Shown here: positions 38,001 through 53,000 of the stretch, one piece after another
How positions within the stretch are numbered: the first letter of the stretch is position 1
Layout: every line of letters starts with the position of its first letter
Assembly (NCBI GenBank): GCA_000934455.1
Contig: KN888292.1
Span: 10,326 to 74,325, forward strand
Origin: Apostichopus parvimensis
Lineage: Eukaryota > Echinodermata > Holothuroidea > Aspidochirotida > Stichopodidae
Length of the DNA: 64,000 bases
Direction: 5' to 3'
Program-made: the position numbers and the translations under genes
The notes under the pieces: model-generated
Databases searched by the model: none
What the model was told of the DNA's origin: nothing
Seen by the model: only the letters and a program-made list of their open reading frames with translations

Positions 38001-41000
38001 CCTACTCATCCTGACAACTTCATCCCTCTCATGGATGACAAACAGTCGTAACGAGACCGGTGGACAGAATCCACCTGGCTACTGATAGCAAAGTCTAAAC
38101 ATGGTTGCTATGTTCATTTCCAACGGTAAGTCTAGACTATACTGCACCCAATATCAATGAATGATTCATGATTGAAGTAAACAATCAATTGAAAAAACCT
38201 AATTTTCAGATGGACAAAATATGAGGGTTAGATTATAAGATTCTGAGAAACTTATGAACGATTTGTTTAAACGTATGCCCATGTGAATATACACTATAAC
38301 TGTAAACGAGGTCAATACAAAATGTCTAAAAGAATTCATAATTGTAGAAAATGACACTATTTTCCATTTTGTTTAACAGAATTTTGAACTGATATGCAGA
38401 CCTCTCTCTCNNNNNNNNNNNNNNNNNNNNNNNNNNNNNNNNNNNNNNNNNNNNNNNNNNNNNNNNNNNNNNNNNNNNNNNNNNNNNNNNNNNNNNNNNN
38501 NNNNNNNNNNNNNNNNNNNNNNNNNNNNNNNNNNNNNNNNNNNNNNNNNNNNNNNNNNNNNNNNNNNNNNNNNNNNNNNNNNNNNNNNNNNNNNNNNNNN
38601 NNNNNNNNNNNNNNNNNNNNNNNNNNNNNNNNNNNNNNNNNNNNNNNNNNNNNNNNNNNNNNNNNNNNNNNNNNNNNNNNNNNNNNNNNNNNNNNNNNNN
38701 NNNNNTAGAGGATCTAATCTGGCTGTCATCTCTCATGAGGACTTTTTATTAACGACAGGATAAATATGTATTAATGGATGACTCTTGTTTATGTCAATAC
38801 AGCTATTTACAGAGTTATTACTAGAGGCAGACAACAGCCAATATTACACGATTTATATCATATTAGAAATACTGATAATTTTTTACTTAAATGTGTGTTA
38901 AAGTAGTACTACAGATAAAGATGTCAAATCCTGCAAGAAAAAAAAAAACCTAATCTTTTGGAATGATTTTTGAGTGGTTCTCCAAGTAAGGCTGATAAAA
39001 ATATTCCACTTAGTTTACTGGTTATTGGGAACACTGGAGTTTTGCTTGCCAGAACTGAAGGTATTCAAGCTTTTATTGATCAAACATAGTAATTAATTAT
39101 TCATAAAAAAAAGAAGGACTTTTGAAAGATTTCTCTAGGAATTTCATATAATCTTAAGGATGTGTATTATTCATAAAGTTTTAAGCTACTTTTAGTCTTT
39201 TGGGACATATTCTTACAATTCTATCTTTCATGTTTACATCATACAAAGCAAAATGGTACTTTAGCGCTCTTTCTATGCAGTTCGATTTGGGGAATGCTTT
39301 ATCTATTTACCACATTGATTTTCAATGTTTAATATGGTTTAAAGATTGATCAGTGCACACAACATTTCCAAATTTGACCCTGGAGAGGTTTCGAGTAGAA
39401 TCGATTTCGAGCTTGAATAAAAAATGATCACTTTTGCCAAGCACATGCCAAGGTTCTCATTTTCAACATTTCAAATCACAAGAAAAAGTCAACATTTCTT
39501 GTAGTTTCATTAAATTATCAACTTTCACTCAATCATGGAAGAAGGAAAAAAGAAAGAAGTGAGAAGAGCGAGATGATAAAGAGGAGAAACTTGAAGCAGA
39601 ATTAGGGTTAATTAACTGCAGACCTGTTCCCCTATTTGTATCATTCATATATTTACTTCTGTATCTTAGTTATGGATCTACCATAATCCAAACCGACACC
39701 GAACATGCTCTTATGAAATGGTTCATTGCGATGATGTTGATTAAAAACTCTCACCAATAACCAGCCACTTTCAGCAACCTGGCATGCAATCTCTCATTCA
39801 TCAAATGATTAAAAATTAACTGAAATAACAAATTTCTTTCTGCTAGACTTTTTCATGAAAGGTCAAAACAGCACAGCGTTAGATTCTAGGTTTGAAGGTT
39901 TGCTTCATTTTATGAACGTCCTGCAAATCTCATCTAGCAAGACACTTTTAATTTTATGAAAAAAAATATATTTACCAAAGTGTGGAAACGGAGGTAACCT
40001 ACCTGGTGTGTGGAAATGTGGAGCAGAGACTGCAGGTTCCGGTGTTTGCTGCATGGGTCTGGGATAAATGGGTATCTCATCGTCAGGTGGTAGATAGCTG
40101 ATGCACAGGTTTGGATTCTGAGGATTCATACTGTTGGATGACTTCACTGGTGAGTCATCAAAGGTGCCCTAAAATATTGACAGAAAAACAGCAAAGAATT
40201 GTTTGTGAGGACTGATTCACTCACACCCCCTTAAACTGGAAAATATGGGCAGAAAACAGCAAAGAATTGTTTCTGAGGACTGATTCACTCACACCCCCTT
40301 AAACTGGAAAATATGGACAGACAACAGCAACGAATTGTTTGTGAAGACTGATTCACTCACACCCCTTAAACTTGAAAATATGGACAGACAACAGCAAAGA
40401 ATTGTTTCTGAAGACTGATTCACTCACACCCCTTAAACTGGCAAGAGTCACTTAGAAGAGTCACTGGATACAACTCTTATGCAAACTATTTGCTATGTAT
40501 TTACAAAAAAAGAAGATGAAATATTCTTTTTAATAATCTTTCTTGATGTAATATTAATAAAGTCAGAACTCTGCTGAAGAAATTGTTAAATGCAGGTGAA
40601 GAGGACATGGACAAAGAGACAAGCTGTGATGACAGAAAACAATATTAATTGAACCTAGCATGAAACCCAGAGAAATTCCCACGATTCCAAGCCTGTACTA
40701 GTTATAAATTCGATTGCTCTTTGCCCATTAACTTTGACTCACCGAACTTTTATTTCTGTTGTAGTCGTATACGAGGGCATGCTCTTTGATCTGCGCCGGG
40801 GAGAAATGGTAAAACTGGGGCAAGAAAAATTGATGATAGATGTAGAAGAAGACATAACACGATGAACTTCTACAGACTATAATTGAAAAAAGTGAACAAA
40901 TAGTAAACATAAACAGTGCTACATTTGTCAATGTACCCAACATCAGGTAATAGTGAGTCTGCAAGATTTCCCATAATTGGCCTCCTTTTTTCTTTTTCTT

Positions 41001-44000
41001 TTTGCATTCTACCTTAAAACTTTCATCTTGCTCCTCTTTAGAAAAATATCATAGCATCTCTGTTTTCATTTTTTCCCAAATTCCCTGTTTGCTAAATAAA
41101 TTCAACTGATCTTAAGTTGTTTTCATTCTTGCATGACAATCATATGAAAACAACAAATGACTAAATACTCCAAAGGGACTTGCTACAAGAAGATCTTGTA
41201 ACTATCCCACAGTCACAGTCCCGATGCAAGGGGACTGGGGCTGAGAGCGGATCAGTCGTTTGGTAGTTTGGTTTTCGTGCCCAGGTTCTTTCCTGGGCGA
41301 CTTTTTCTTAAAAAGTATCCCATGAATCCTTTTCCTCTAGGTAATGTTCCTTTTCTCAGTGACTTTGTTTACTACTTTTATACATACCCCTTTTGAGCAA
41401 TCAGGATGCCATATTTCCGTCCCTGTGTAAAAGATAAAAATATCAATATTCATTTTTTAACAGAATCTCAACAGCACAGGGTTGGTGGTTCTCTGTCGGA
41501 TGGAGGGGTGTGGCTAAATGGAGAGGTGCAGCTAAAATGGACAGCGTATGATGTGCTGTAAGACTCAATTTTTTAATCCTACTTTAAGTGGTCATTCTAA
41601 TATTTTTGTTATATTTTAAAATTTTGGAATATATAAAATTTTCTTCAAATGGTAACATTTACTGTCAGACATTCAAATTTAAAGGAGAGCCTAATTTTGC
41701 CTTCAATATTTTAAGCTGATAAAAGAAAAGTCCAGATCTGACAAATCCAGTGTATATGCAAATTACAAGGCTGACTAATCATCAGACATCTGTTGAAAAT
41801 AAACAATAAACCTCAACAGAAGGGGAAATGGAGGTCCAGATTTGTATTATTTAAAAATAATTCTAAGGGGGAACTATACCCCAGAAGCAAACGAGTGTTT
41901 ATAATAAGATGCGGCACGGCACCTGAATGGTTTCTCGGATAATGGATATGAAATTTAACCGATAGAGACAGACCTGCTTTGCCCGCGGCCTAAATATGTC
42001 GGGAGCATTTATATTCTTGTCACAAGATCAGAAAAGAATTCCTTTAAAGGGATTGCTTTAAACTCAGGTAAGATTCAACGTTACAGACAAAGACAAACCA
42101 CATTAGACCATAACATCTAGTAAAGCGCCTCAAAAGATATGAAGAGTGACAAAAGTCTATTCTTTAATTGTTAGAAAGGTTCTTTGTAAAATATCGACGT
42201 TTCCAGGAGAAGGCTACTTAATTGCATCCAAACCACATTATGGAAAAATTCCCAATGATGAGATACAAACCTTGACAACCCACAAGGGTATAATAGACAA
42301 GTGAAATCATTATAGCACTGCTTGGTATAAACATGTACTGTACATGTTAGGGTATGCACACTGATGATGGGTATAGGCCTACCAGCATCTGTATAACCAT
42401 GGTACTATATGGCTGTAAATGTATCATCAACAGTTGATGATCAGTTATAGACAAGTGCAATATTATAGCATGGCGTGGTACATACATTTACAGTACATGT
42501 TAGGGTATGCACACTGATGATGGGTATATAGGCCTACAAGAGTCTGTATAACCTTGGTACTTTATTGCTATAAATGTATCATCAAGAGTTGATGATCAGC
42601 GTAGTTGTTATGAAACATACTGTCAGGAATCAGTCTATGATATTTGTTAAATCCAAAAATTTGACCAATATTCTACAACAACCAGATTATTCATACTGTT
42701 AGGAAGGTTCTACCATAATATCAACAGGCACCTTTGCAGCCGGAAATCATATCAAAGCCTCATATATTCCTGTGGTGCATGCATGAGTGAAACCAAAGTC
42801 AAGTGACTTTTAACTCAAGACAAAATAAGCTCCCTTCTTAAAGAATTATCACCTGCAAGAAGAGCTATGTCCTAATCACTAGACACTAATAGATTTAGAA
42901 TTGCTGCTATTTTCAGACAGAGGGATAAAAAAAAGTCCCAGGTGTCGTGAAACAAACAAGCTTCTCTATGAAATTGTGCAAAGTCCGTTCTTGTGACCAG
43001 GAGGCTTCAATAATCAATACGCTGGTTTCCTTCCTCTGATTGGGAGTAACTACTGTTTAGGTCTCTAGAGTAAGTCTAACAACATGAAACTTTTCTGACC
43101 ATTGTTAAATTTTAATAACATATTTGGAAACACTACTGTTTAATACACCTATTTTTAAGTTGATGGTCTTGTGGGTCATTGGACATTGCGAGCCTAAGCT
43201 ATAAAGTACCATTCCTTATAGATTTTCAAACTTTGACCTAAGGCCTTCATCTTTCTATTCCCAAAACTGATTTGATTACAGCTTGCTCCGGCTCACCCTG
43301 AATAAACATGTCCTCCCCCTCGGCAAAGTGGTTGCCACAGCGACAGCATTTGGCACAAGTTGGATGGTACTTCATATCTCCAGCCTACCAAAGACAGAAA
43401 GAGAGAAAGGAATAAACACAGCCGATGTTTGTGTCTAAATAATGACTGGAAGCATTCTCAGTTCAGCTCCCTTTAAAATTGAAAAAAAGTTGGCTTGTTA
43501 CATTATCTTTGAAAACCAATCATAGAAATAAAAAGCACTAGGAATGACTGAAATGTTTACCAAATGTGATAGATGTACTGGTTAGTCTTATCAGGGGCAT
43601 ATAAATGTACCTGCAAGTGTTTAACCGGCGGTTATAAATGTACCAGATGAGGTATTGCATCAATCAATTCTCAATTATTCCTGGCGACGAAACCCACAGG
43701 CATGCAACTGTTGTGAATAAAATTATTCCCCTTGCTTATATAAGGCAGCTGAAGCAGAACCATAATAGGAAAAAAATTCAAAAGGGAAACGCTGTTGGTA
43801 TGAATAAGTTATAAGAGAATGTGGAAGGGATGGGGGGGGGGAGGACATCTGAATCTGTCAGATGCTCTGTTGGACTTCCAAATTGGCTTTTTGGATATCA
43901 ATTGAATTTGTGGGACACGGAAGCAGCATATTTTAGTCATGAATGTGATCTGAGCCATAGCAATGACTAATGACTGTATCCATACTTGGTCAATCATGCA

Positions 44001-47000
44001 AAGGGTGGTGACACAAGGAGGATTTAATTGTTAAGACAATGGCCATGAGGGATACCTCGTTTATTAAAATGAACAGATGGTCGTTTCAAATTTTTTTTTT
44101 TTTTTTGAACTCAAACATATCTATATTTAGCGAGTGCATCATTATTTCTTGGAAACAATCTGCCGTATTTGTCTTGTCACCATGGTAACAACAAAAGGTA
44201 GTATTATTAATAACTATACATGAAGTGATTTGACCTGATTGGCAGCTGTGTGAGATTTGGTTTTGTTAGTATAGGTAGATATTGATCCAGTTCAGATGCT
44301 ACACACTGACACTTTTCCTGATGTCCCATTTACCAATGCACATCATTAATTATAGCTAAACTGTTCTTGATTTCAAACTAACATTTGCTGGTATCTGAAT
44401 CAGAACCCTTTAGGCTTGCATACAAGTGACTAATTCTCATGTATGGGCTATACAGACATCATAATTCGATTAATTGGTTAATTCATTTACTAAATATGCC
44501 ATCCTTGGGTGGATATCAAACAAGGTTTTGTGTTTAAGTTTATTCACTTACAATCCTATTTTGGGTAATTAATGGCTTCAAATTAATCTACAGGAATTGT
44601 GAGAAAAAAAATGCTGCTTTTAAGTGGATGTAACTCTTACATTAGGTTTTATTTAACGTCCTTTCAAAAATATTTAAACTAGAACATATCACCGAGCATA
44701 AAAAGGTATTTCATATAAGTAGTTAAGTTATTTTTTGGCTTATTATGCATAAAATATACAAGTGGCACAAGAACAGAACTACATGTATCATTATCAAGTT
44801 AGTGTTGTATGCATGATTTATTGACACAGCAGCTGTGAATGTTGTCAAGTAACTGTATGGTGTATACACATCAGACCCGAAAACATATGAACCGAGTGAT
44901 TCGAGCTGCAATTAATCTAATGACTTGTAATATTTGACAAAATAGGATTATAGGATAATTTATACATCATTAATTATATCATTATATCATCACCGCATAA
45001 ATCTCATTTGCCTTTTGTAAAGGAATTAATAAAGGAAAAGGAAGCTTATGAGGGTATTTCAATTTTTATGAGACAAAAGTTGGTTTCATGCCCTTCTTTT
45101 CATGTGAGGACGGAAGTCTGGCTCGTGCTTCTACGGCTGGAGGAGAAATTTATGTCCGGCATCTGGCCTGTGACTGCAAAGCGCAGAGAATCATTACAAA
45201 AGAAACATCTTGATGTAAACAATAGGCCCCTGCCGCAGACAGGACGTCATAACAATGGAAGCATCCAGGAGGAGCATGAGACTGCGCGGTTGTTTAAAAA
45301 TAGAAAGATGAAATTCTAGATGAGATGTGAGCGAGACATTCGAGGGGGCAAATGACTTTATAAGACCACATATAATCATGTTACATTATCTGGCAGACTA
45401 TTGGATGGATATATGGAAGTCATCTACTGTCGCTATGCATATAGATTTAATAACAGCAGCTGTCTCTGTTGCATCCTTGAGATGACGCTGCTCCTCTAAG
45501 ATATGAGGATAATTTTTTGTACTTAATATAGACAAGAAAATGTCAGCCAAAGTAAAACTTAAGAGTTACATTTCCTATCCAATCAAAGAAGTCACTACGT
45601 CTACCGCTAGCCTCGAGATAAAGATGGACTAATCTGACAAGATTCCAAAGTTTGTCTGATGAAAATATTCAGCACAAAAAGAACATTGAAATGGATGGAT
45701 GAGAAATTAGGTACAATTAATCATATTCCCCACATATTCCTTCACCACCAGTCAGCTCTACAAAATCACATTCATATTCTTTTCGGTATGAGACTTCCAC
45801 CGACACATGCCGTTACAATACAACTTACCAATTAGACTAAGAAATATGACAATGAACAGACTCACGCACTGAGCCTATATAGATACTACACTGTCTGCTC
45901 ATATATTCACATCATGTCTTCTCCCCTGTAATTACACTTCCACTGCCTCAGAACATCTAAAAGTCATCAGGTACAGCCCATTTGTAGATTAATACCGAAA
46001 TGATGAAAGACATGACAGGGTTGAATTTCCAGACTCGCATTTTTAGTGTGCCGCATGTACATTGGTTAATTTTAACAAGTTACTTGGGGTATAACGTTGC
46101 TTTCTAATTTGACTACTTGTCCTAAAATCTGGTTCATGCAATCCTAGGAGACTCCTCCATATTGATCACGGACATGACCCCTCTATAATTGCGAGCATCG
46201 CTTTATGACGCTAGAATCATCTAGTTTTACAGTCATCGCAGGTAGACCGTATCATCGTCTGGGTATTCGGGACAACTAGAGTGGAAATTTTAGTTTTCTG
46301 CGACTGAAGAAATCGGGCGATGTCAACAACACATTACAACACAGTAATGACTGGTAATACACAGTGATGAGAAGAAGCATTGTTTGGTCCAGATTTAATA
46401 TTTCAAAGATGAAACAAGATACATGGAAGGTCAAATGTAAACACAAAATGATTTATAATTTTTTTTTGTCTTTTATTTTGTTGTTGCTGTTGTTTTAATA
46501 TTCCTTACTTTCTTTCTTTTTCATCAATAAATCAGATATGCTGGAATGTATGACAAAGGATCCCTATATGTCCCATTATACTGAAGGTGCACAAAATGGT
46601 TCTGGGTTCTTTATATTATTGCTTAATTCAGACATATTGAAGAGGGTCAAATAAGACACTTATCAAAGAGAGATAAAAATGTTAATGATGACACTGGTCA
46701 TGCTGGAAGTTGACCGGCCATTATTTGACTTCCTGAAGGTAACACATGAGAGAAGAAATTCTAATAACTGCTGGAGTTTACATGCATGATCATCATCATC
46801 ACTTTTGCCATCTCGTTCAATGATCGAGCCGGTATGCCCTGTTTGCTTTTAATTCTTCATCACTGCACTTAATGCACTTACTCAACCGTATGACAATATA
46901 GCTAAGAACTAGCTACCTTAAATGTAATTCTAATAAAACGGTGACACATGACACCACATTGCAAACTGGGGCAAAGCTGTTCTGCAAATGATATTCAATT

Positions 47001-50000
47001 TTATAAGCCAGGCTACAGACAGTCGGCGAACTCCTCACGTTATTCATTTAACGGGCTAAATTTCACCAAACGTCAGTTATCTTCTCTCTCTTTACACCAG
47101 GAGGGCAACAACCATCCTGTTGTAGAGTACAGCTCTCATTTCGAACGATGACATCGTATTTTCAAATGATGATGTTTAGTTCAGTGCCTCTGGTCTCCAA
47201 GGAGACCACAATTTCTCTAATACTTATATACCACAAAATAACTTCCTGTAAAACAGAGAAATATTGCCCCAGTACACCTTTAACAAGTGTCTTTATGAAT
47301 CAAAATAAAAAAGAGTTTCAGCATGACACATCCTCACTCCCTTTCTACATGCTGGACAAGTCCTTCCTCATACGGCTTATCGAGGGAGGGCAAACCTACC
47401 GATACGGTAAAGTACATCTGTCAGAGAGAGTTGACAGCTGGTAGCGATAGAAGTTGATCAATACAAGAAATAACAGTTATGACAGCAGACTAATTTCTAA
47501 GTAAAACCACATATAACGACGACGTGCTTTCAGCAGATTTTCGAGTAGTGTCCTGTGCTTGTGGTTCACATTGCCCCCCCGAGGCTTAGGGAATGACCGA
47601 GAGAGTGAGTGGCTATCAATGTAATCTGTGAATCTTGAGGAGGCAGAGAGGATGGTGGAACTGACATCCTTTCAAATGGCTGAAGGGTTCAGCATCCCCT
47701 GTGTCACGATGTGTTCGTGCAGGAGAAACTTGATGGGAGCCGATGTTTGGATCAAGTAGTTCTCCGTCAGATGGGACAATAATGATTTAGCATCAAGGCC
47801 AAGAATATCTCCTGGATATGATGTACTTGTGTACTGATGTACTGGATAGGATGTAACCGATATAATACAGGGGAACGGAACTATATAAAACCAGGTTGGA
47901 TAGTCAAGGATTATCGTGAGGCATCTGCAGCAGTATACTGCTCTCCACTGGTGAATCAGTAGATTTAATATTGTAACTTAGATTCCAGTCCTACAAATCA
48001 AATTCCAAAGTACACTAAGAAATTAAAAATCATTATAGAAGAGGCTTAAATGCCATTTTTTTCCTTTTTACACACTGGTCTTTTCAGTTGGAATTATGAA
48101 TGTTGCTTTAACTGTGAACTCAAACAGCACCGACGAATTTAATGAAATAACTTTGCTGAACGTTGGATGCAGTATAAAGCCTTATGGGTATACAGTAATA
48201 TATGCTATTGATACCACATTCTCCTCTATGCAGTAAAGGGCCTAATGGGTACAGTAACACGCTTCTGACACCACAGTGTCTCCTCTGTAGCTGTTAGGTT
48301 TGAGGGAGTTCCTGGTTGGCATTTTATACACATCAAACTTCACCCTTTTCAGGAACTGTTTCAATTTTGATCATTTTCATTGCCCTTCCATGAAATAACA
48401 TCCCTTTATAAATGCTCACAATTCCCATCTGAATTTCTCACACCTACATGAAATAAATTCTGTCTCTTTAATATTATCCATATAATATATATTCCCCATA
48501 TTGTAATGGTATATATGCGGATGAGATTGAGGTTGTATAACATGGCTTTGAAATGAATAAATGGACCAAGTTTGATAATGTTCTGATATTTCAAAGTGCT
48601 GTTTAAAGGGTCACTATAACACCAATATACATATTTATTCATAAGCTGGCATTTCATAGGCTGCTTTAATGTTCTAGGTCTTCTGTCTCTATGTCAACAT
48701 TTATCCTCCCACTTCACCAGTTTAATAATCTGTTGGTAAAAATCTGTTTTTACCTTATTTCCACAGACAAATTTAGCTTAAATGTTTATACCATATGTTC
48801 CTTAGCAACTATGAGCTCTTAACATTGTATAAATTTCTCTTCCCAAAATGCCTCAATATGGTACTGTTAGACATTACAACATTCAGTGTCCCCCAAAGAT
48901 ATTCCTCCTTTCCTTGTTTGTCAAACCAGTTTAGTTTTTGAGTTTAGAAGAGCATAAACTAGATGATGAGGAGAATGATCACGTTTTTAAATAATATATA
49001 TCGGTTCCAGATCTAGCTTTGAATGATTGTGTCTATTTCAAACCTGACAAGTGACATTGGTTTGTTTTGACAGACTCATAGGGGCAGGAAGCAATTCCTG
49101 ACTTTATAGAATGGTTGAGCACCTGAGAAGGTAAGAATTACTATTACATATTAGTTAATACTCCGCTGTTACAATAGGACATATGGTACAATAATCCAAG
49201 ATTAATTTGATTTCCCTAAGATAACATAAATGTTTCTTAATCATGTTCTCCTGAAGACTAGCATCATAAGCTGCTGTACATCTGTTTCAACGAGTGGTGT
49301 GTAGGAGGATTAGGGGCGGGGCGGGACAGAGGTTCAATCAGCAACACAAACAACAATATTCATCACAAAGTTAATGTCTGTAATTTTCTTTACATACATG
49401 AATGTGAGTCGAATTCCAGATCAGAGTTCCTAAGTTCATATTCCTTTCTGATCAAAATTTAGCAATGAGGAAAGTATAGTGTGGGATATTGAATCTATGT
49501 CTAAACATATAATTACTGCATGTAAAGGACACCTCCCCATTTCTACTAATTCATGATGAAGTCAGCTAGGACTATGCTCTCTCTTGATCCCTATGAAGTA
49601 TTGTTTTGTTTTAGCAAAATATTACAGTCATCTGTCAGCCCTAATTATTGGTTTCATCAACTTCATGTACAGACATAGCCCGATAAGTACACATGTTCTC
49701 AAAGCGTTATACAACTAGTTTAAGTTTTGTTTCTTGTTTCTCAGGGAAACAGCCGGCCTCCCAGAGTTATGAAGTATCTCACATGATGCCACTGAAATTA
49801 TACATGATATCACTGGAACAATACTATAAACTATATTATCATTTATATATTATCATTTATATGTTATCATTTCTTTGCGTGTGGTAGTACAATATATTAC
49901 CTCCAGTACTTTCCCGGTGATGTAAACCTCACAGAGTGAACACTTGATGCCGTAGAGTCTATGGTAGTCTCGGTCACAATACGGCTTGCCGTCTCTGGAT

Positions 50001-53000
50001 CGAAACAAAAGGGTTTTATGAATGAACGGACATGTTCTAGGTAGTTAATGGCAGACTCAGTCGTTAAAGTATAATACAGGTATCATATTTTGCTGAAAAG
50101 ACATTCTAATACATGTCATTTTTTTCATATTTCTTTCAAATATGGTCAATTTTTGTCACATAGCTAACCTCTTTAGTCTTGCACTTTTAAGCATGACTTG
50201 TGAACTCAATGAGGAAATTGTTTCATATCAACTCTAGTACTCTACAATACTATTAAATTATGATGTATTCTTACAACTTGTGTTCTAAAGCATGCTGGAA
50301 ACATCAGAGGTAATTAAGCTACGTTACTACTTAGAATAACTTAGAATTTAAATGTTTATGAAAATGCAGGTTGTCCTTTTTTTATCATAATTTTACCACT
50401 TTTGTTTTTCTACAATTTGATAATCTATGAATATTTATATCAGTTTCTAACTTTGATAAATAAAATGATTGATCACTGGCAAAACAGCTAAAATTAAACT
50501 ACCTAAATACAAAGGCAAGTGTGTAATTCATTAATGTGAGAGATTCCTCTTTATGTACTACTCAAAAAATACAAAGAAAGAATGCACTGATAAGCAAAGA
50601 AAACAAGAACTTACACCAAAATGAACTTGGAGCAAACTAACCTCACCCTACATTCCTTGCACTAACCAGGAATAACTAACTTTCCACAGTTACTTCTTGT
50701 TCATGTATTTTTTTTACTAAAAATACTTTTACCTTCATTAATACCAGAGTAACATTATAACACCATTATAAACATACAACGATAATTACAGGTAGTCTTA
50801 ATGTTAGGCATTACATTCCCATGTATTCACCAAACAGCACCTTATACTATTATAATCATATAACAATAATTATAGGTAGTCTTAATCTTAGGTAACAATA
50901 CCTTCCCATGTACTCACCAGACAACATCTTACACCATAATAATCATATAACAATAATTATAGGTAGTATTAATCTTAGGTAACAATACCTTCCCATGTAT
51001 TCACCAGACAGCACCTTCTTACATACAGTGCACTTAAAACACCATACATGCCAGTGTTTGTCTAGCGCCACCAATGCCTGGCCTTGTGAGATTATATCAC
51101 CGCAGTTGAAGCAACCTGTGATGGAAAAGGAGAGCAGAGAGAGAGAGAGGGGTGTTACACTGGTGTCAACGTTGTTTAACTTATTAACTGGTTGCATAAA
51201 TTAAACATCATTTTGGTTTTAAGATATATTTCCAGACCATATTCATCTTTGAGTTATTGTTTCTCTCTTGGCTGAAGGAATTAACAGTCACATTCATACA
51301 GATCATTGAGTACAAATGATAGCTTTTAATAGCAAGTCCTTGATTTTTGAATTTGATCAAAGAAAAAAAATAATGAGATGGAGAAAACTGTAAACAGTCA
51401 GAAAGACACACAATTCAACCAGTTTAAGATATCACCTTATTTTGGAATCATCTCATCGCTTGTTTCTATTTTTGTGTCCTCAAAATCCAGATAATTTAAC
51501 TCAATCCCTTACTCCCTCCACGAAACTAGAAGAAAATGTCAGACATTACATGCAGGACTCTGCTTCTGTTGATGAACAGAACGCAGCCCAGACGAGTAAC
51601 TATATGGATCCACACTGAATATAACAAAGTTCAACATTTAGCATATAACAACTACACACATTTGATATGCCGGCAGCTCTAAGAAAAAAAAACAGCTATG
51701 GGACTACTACTTAAAATGTCTATTAGGCTATTGTAATAATTTCACAATGCCACATAATATGACATTCCTCCAGTCTGTATACTGGCAAACACTATAAGGC
51801 TACAGATCTATGATATGTAACACTTACGAATATTGGCACCCTCTGACTGAATTGGCCTTTCTGCTTCATTAGTGCCGTTCATTGTGGTGGTTTCTTTCTT
51901 GCTGAGGATCGGCCCATCGGGGTCATCTGAACAGCTGTCACAGAGGACATCTTTACCGTTGTAGGTCACCTTCTCACCTGGAGGCAACGGTGACCTGAGA
52001 AAAGGAGGAACAAGGAATCACTGATATCATAATCTGAGGCAGATGGGGGTGGGGAGGGGGAGAATGTTTTCCCAGGGGTCACTGAAGCAGACTCTCCTCC
52101 ACAAAGGGCCAGGGAGCATTCTTCCCCCTAAGGGCTTAGCACAAGGTTTTGCTGATAAATCCATTTATGGGTGCGCTTGAAAAGGGCATGTACAACCTCA
52201 CGTTGCAAAATTTGTAGAATTCATGGAATCAATACTTACTTTGCTACTTCAGAAATGAACAAAATTACACTAGCAAAAAAAAAAAACCTGTGACATTAAA
52301 TTGACTATTTACAAAAATGATGGTCTGAAACTTGAGGAAAGACCACTTGAAAGCTGTTTAAGTTTTATTCATGGTATCTTGATGAGTTTGAAAGAGACCA
52401 AAAAAACAAATATGTGGTTAGCTTGCAGAAGCGGTGACTGTGAGAGAAGTGGTGTTGTGAGAGACAAGAAAATAAAACACACATGATCATTCTTTTGAAT
52501 ATCAAGGTGGTAAAGTGTGCAGTACCCTGTCATCAGAATGAACAATATTATTAGTCCTTATGAATATCATAGACTCTGCTCCAGTCATTTTAAGTCATGT
52601 GATAATTCAAATTTCCTTAAATGTAATTCATCTGTTCTGCTCCAAATATATCATTTGATGTTATTTCCAAATTTACCGCAGGCTATCTGCCTTTAATGAT
52701 ATAGAAACATTTAAATGAGGGAGACATTTTTAATACTCATTTTAACTTGCTACAAATCATAATTAGTAGCTGTTGCTCGTTAAATATAAAACGTATAAAT
52801 GGAGAATCTAGTTTCTAACAAACCTGTCAATTAAATGATTATATACACCACAAATACTTTAACTACATGTTTGTGTTAGGAATCTGTTTTTTTATGAAAC
52901 ACATTTCTTTAATATGAGGGATGTTCTGCAAACTACTTTAAAATAAACATCTCAGAAATTTTCTGATGCAACATTGTAAAATAGTTTCATTTACTGTAAT

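Larger units (their letters stand above)
31616..40002 (-). other. Large ABLIM intron (about 8.4 kb) with gap 2
   Basis: No exon recognised with confidence; the flanking phases fit without one. It includes (CATA)n at 31987-32006, a 26-base G run at 35520-35545, a short tandem repeat of TAACCTTAATTTC at 37426-37500 and the gap at 38411-38705. Alternative first exons of short isoforms, known in vertebrate ABLIM genes, could hide here. Confidence 0.5.

Noticed and set aside
45008-45319. 103-codon plus-strand open frame in the LIM4 intron
   Set aside because: No ATG at its start, no recognisable domain, no splice or regulatory context; the GC-rich patch may be a conserved non-coding element or chance.
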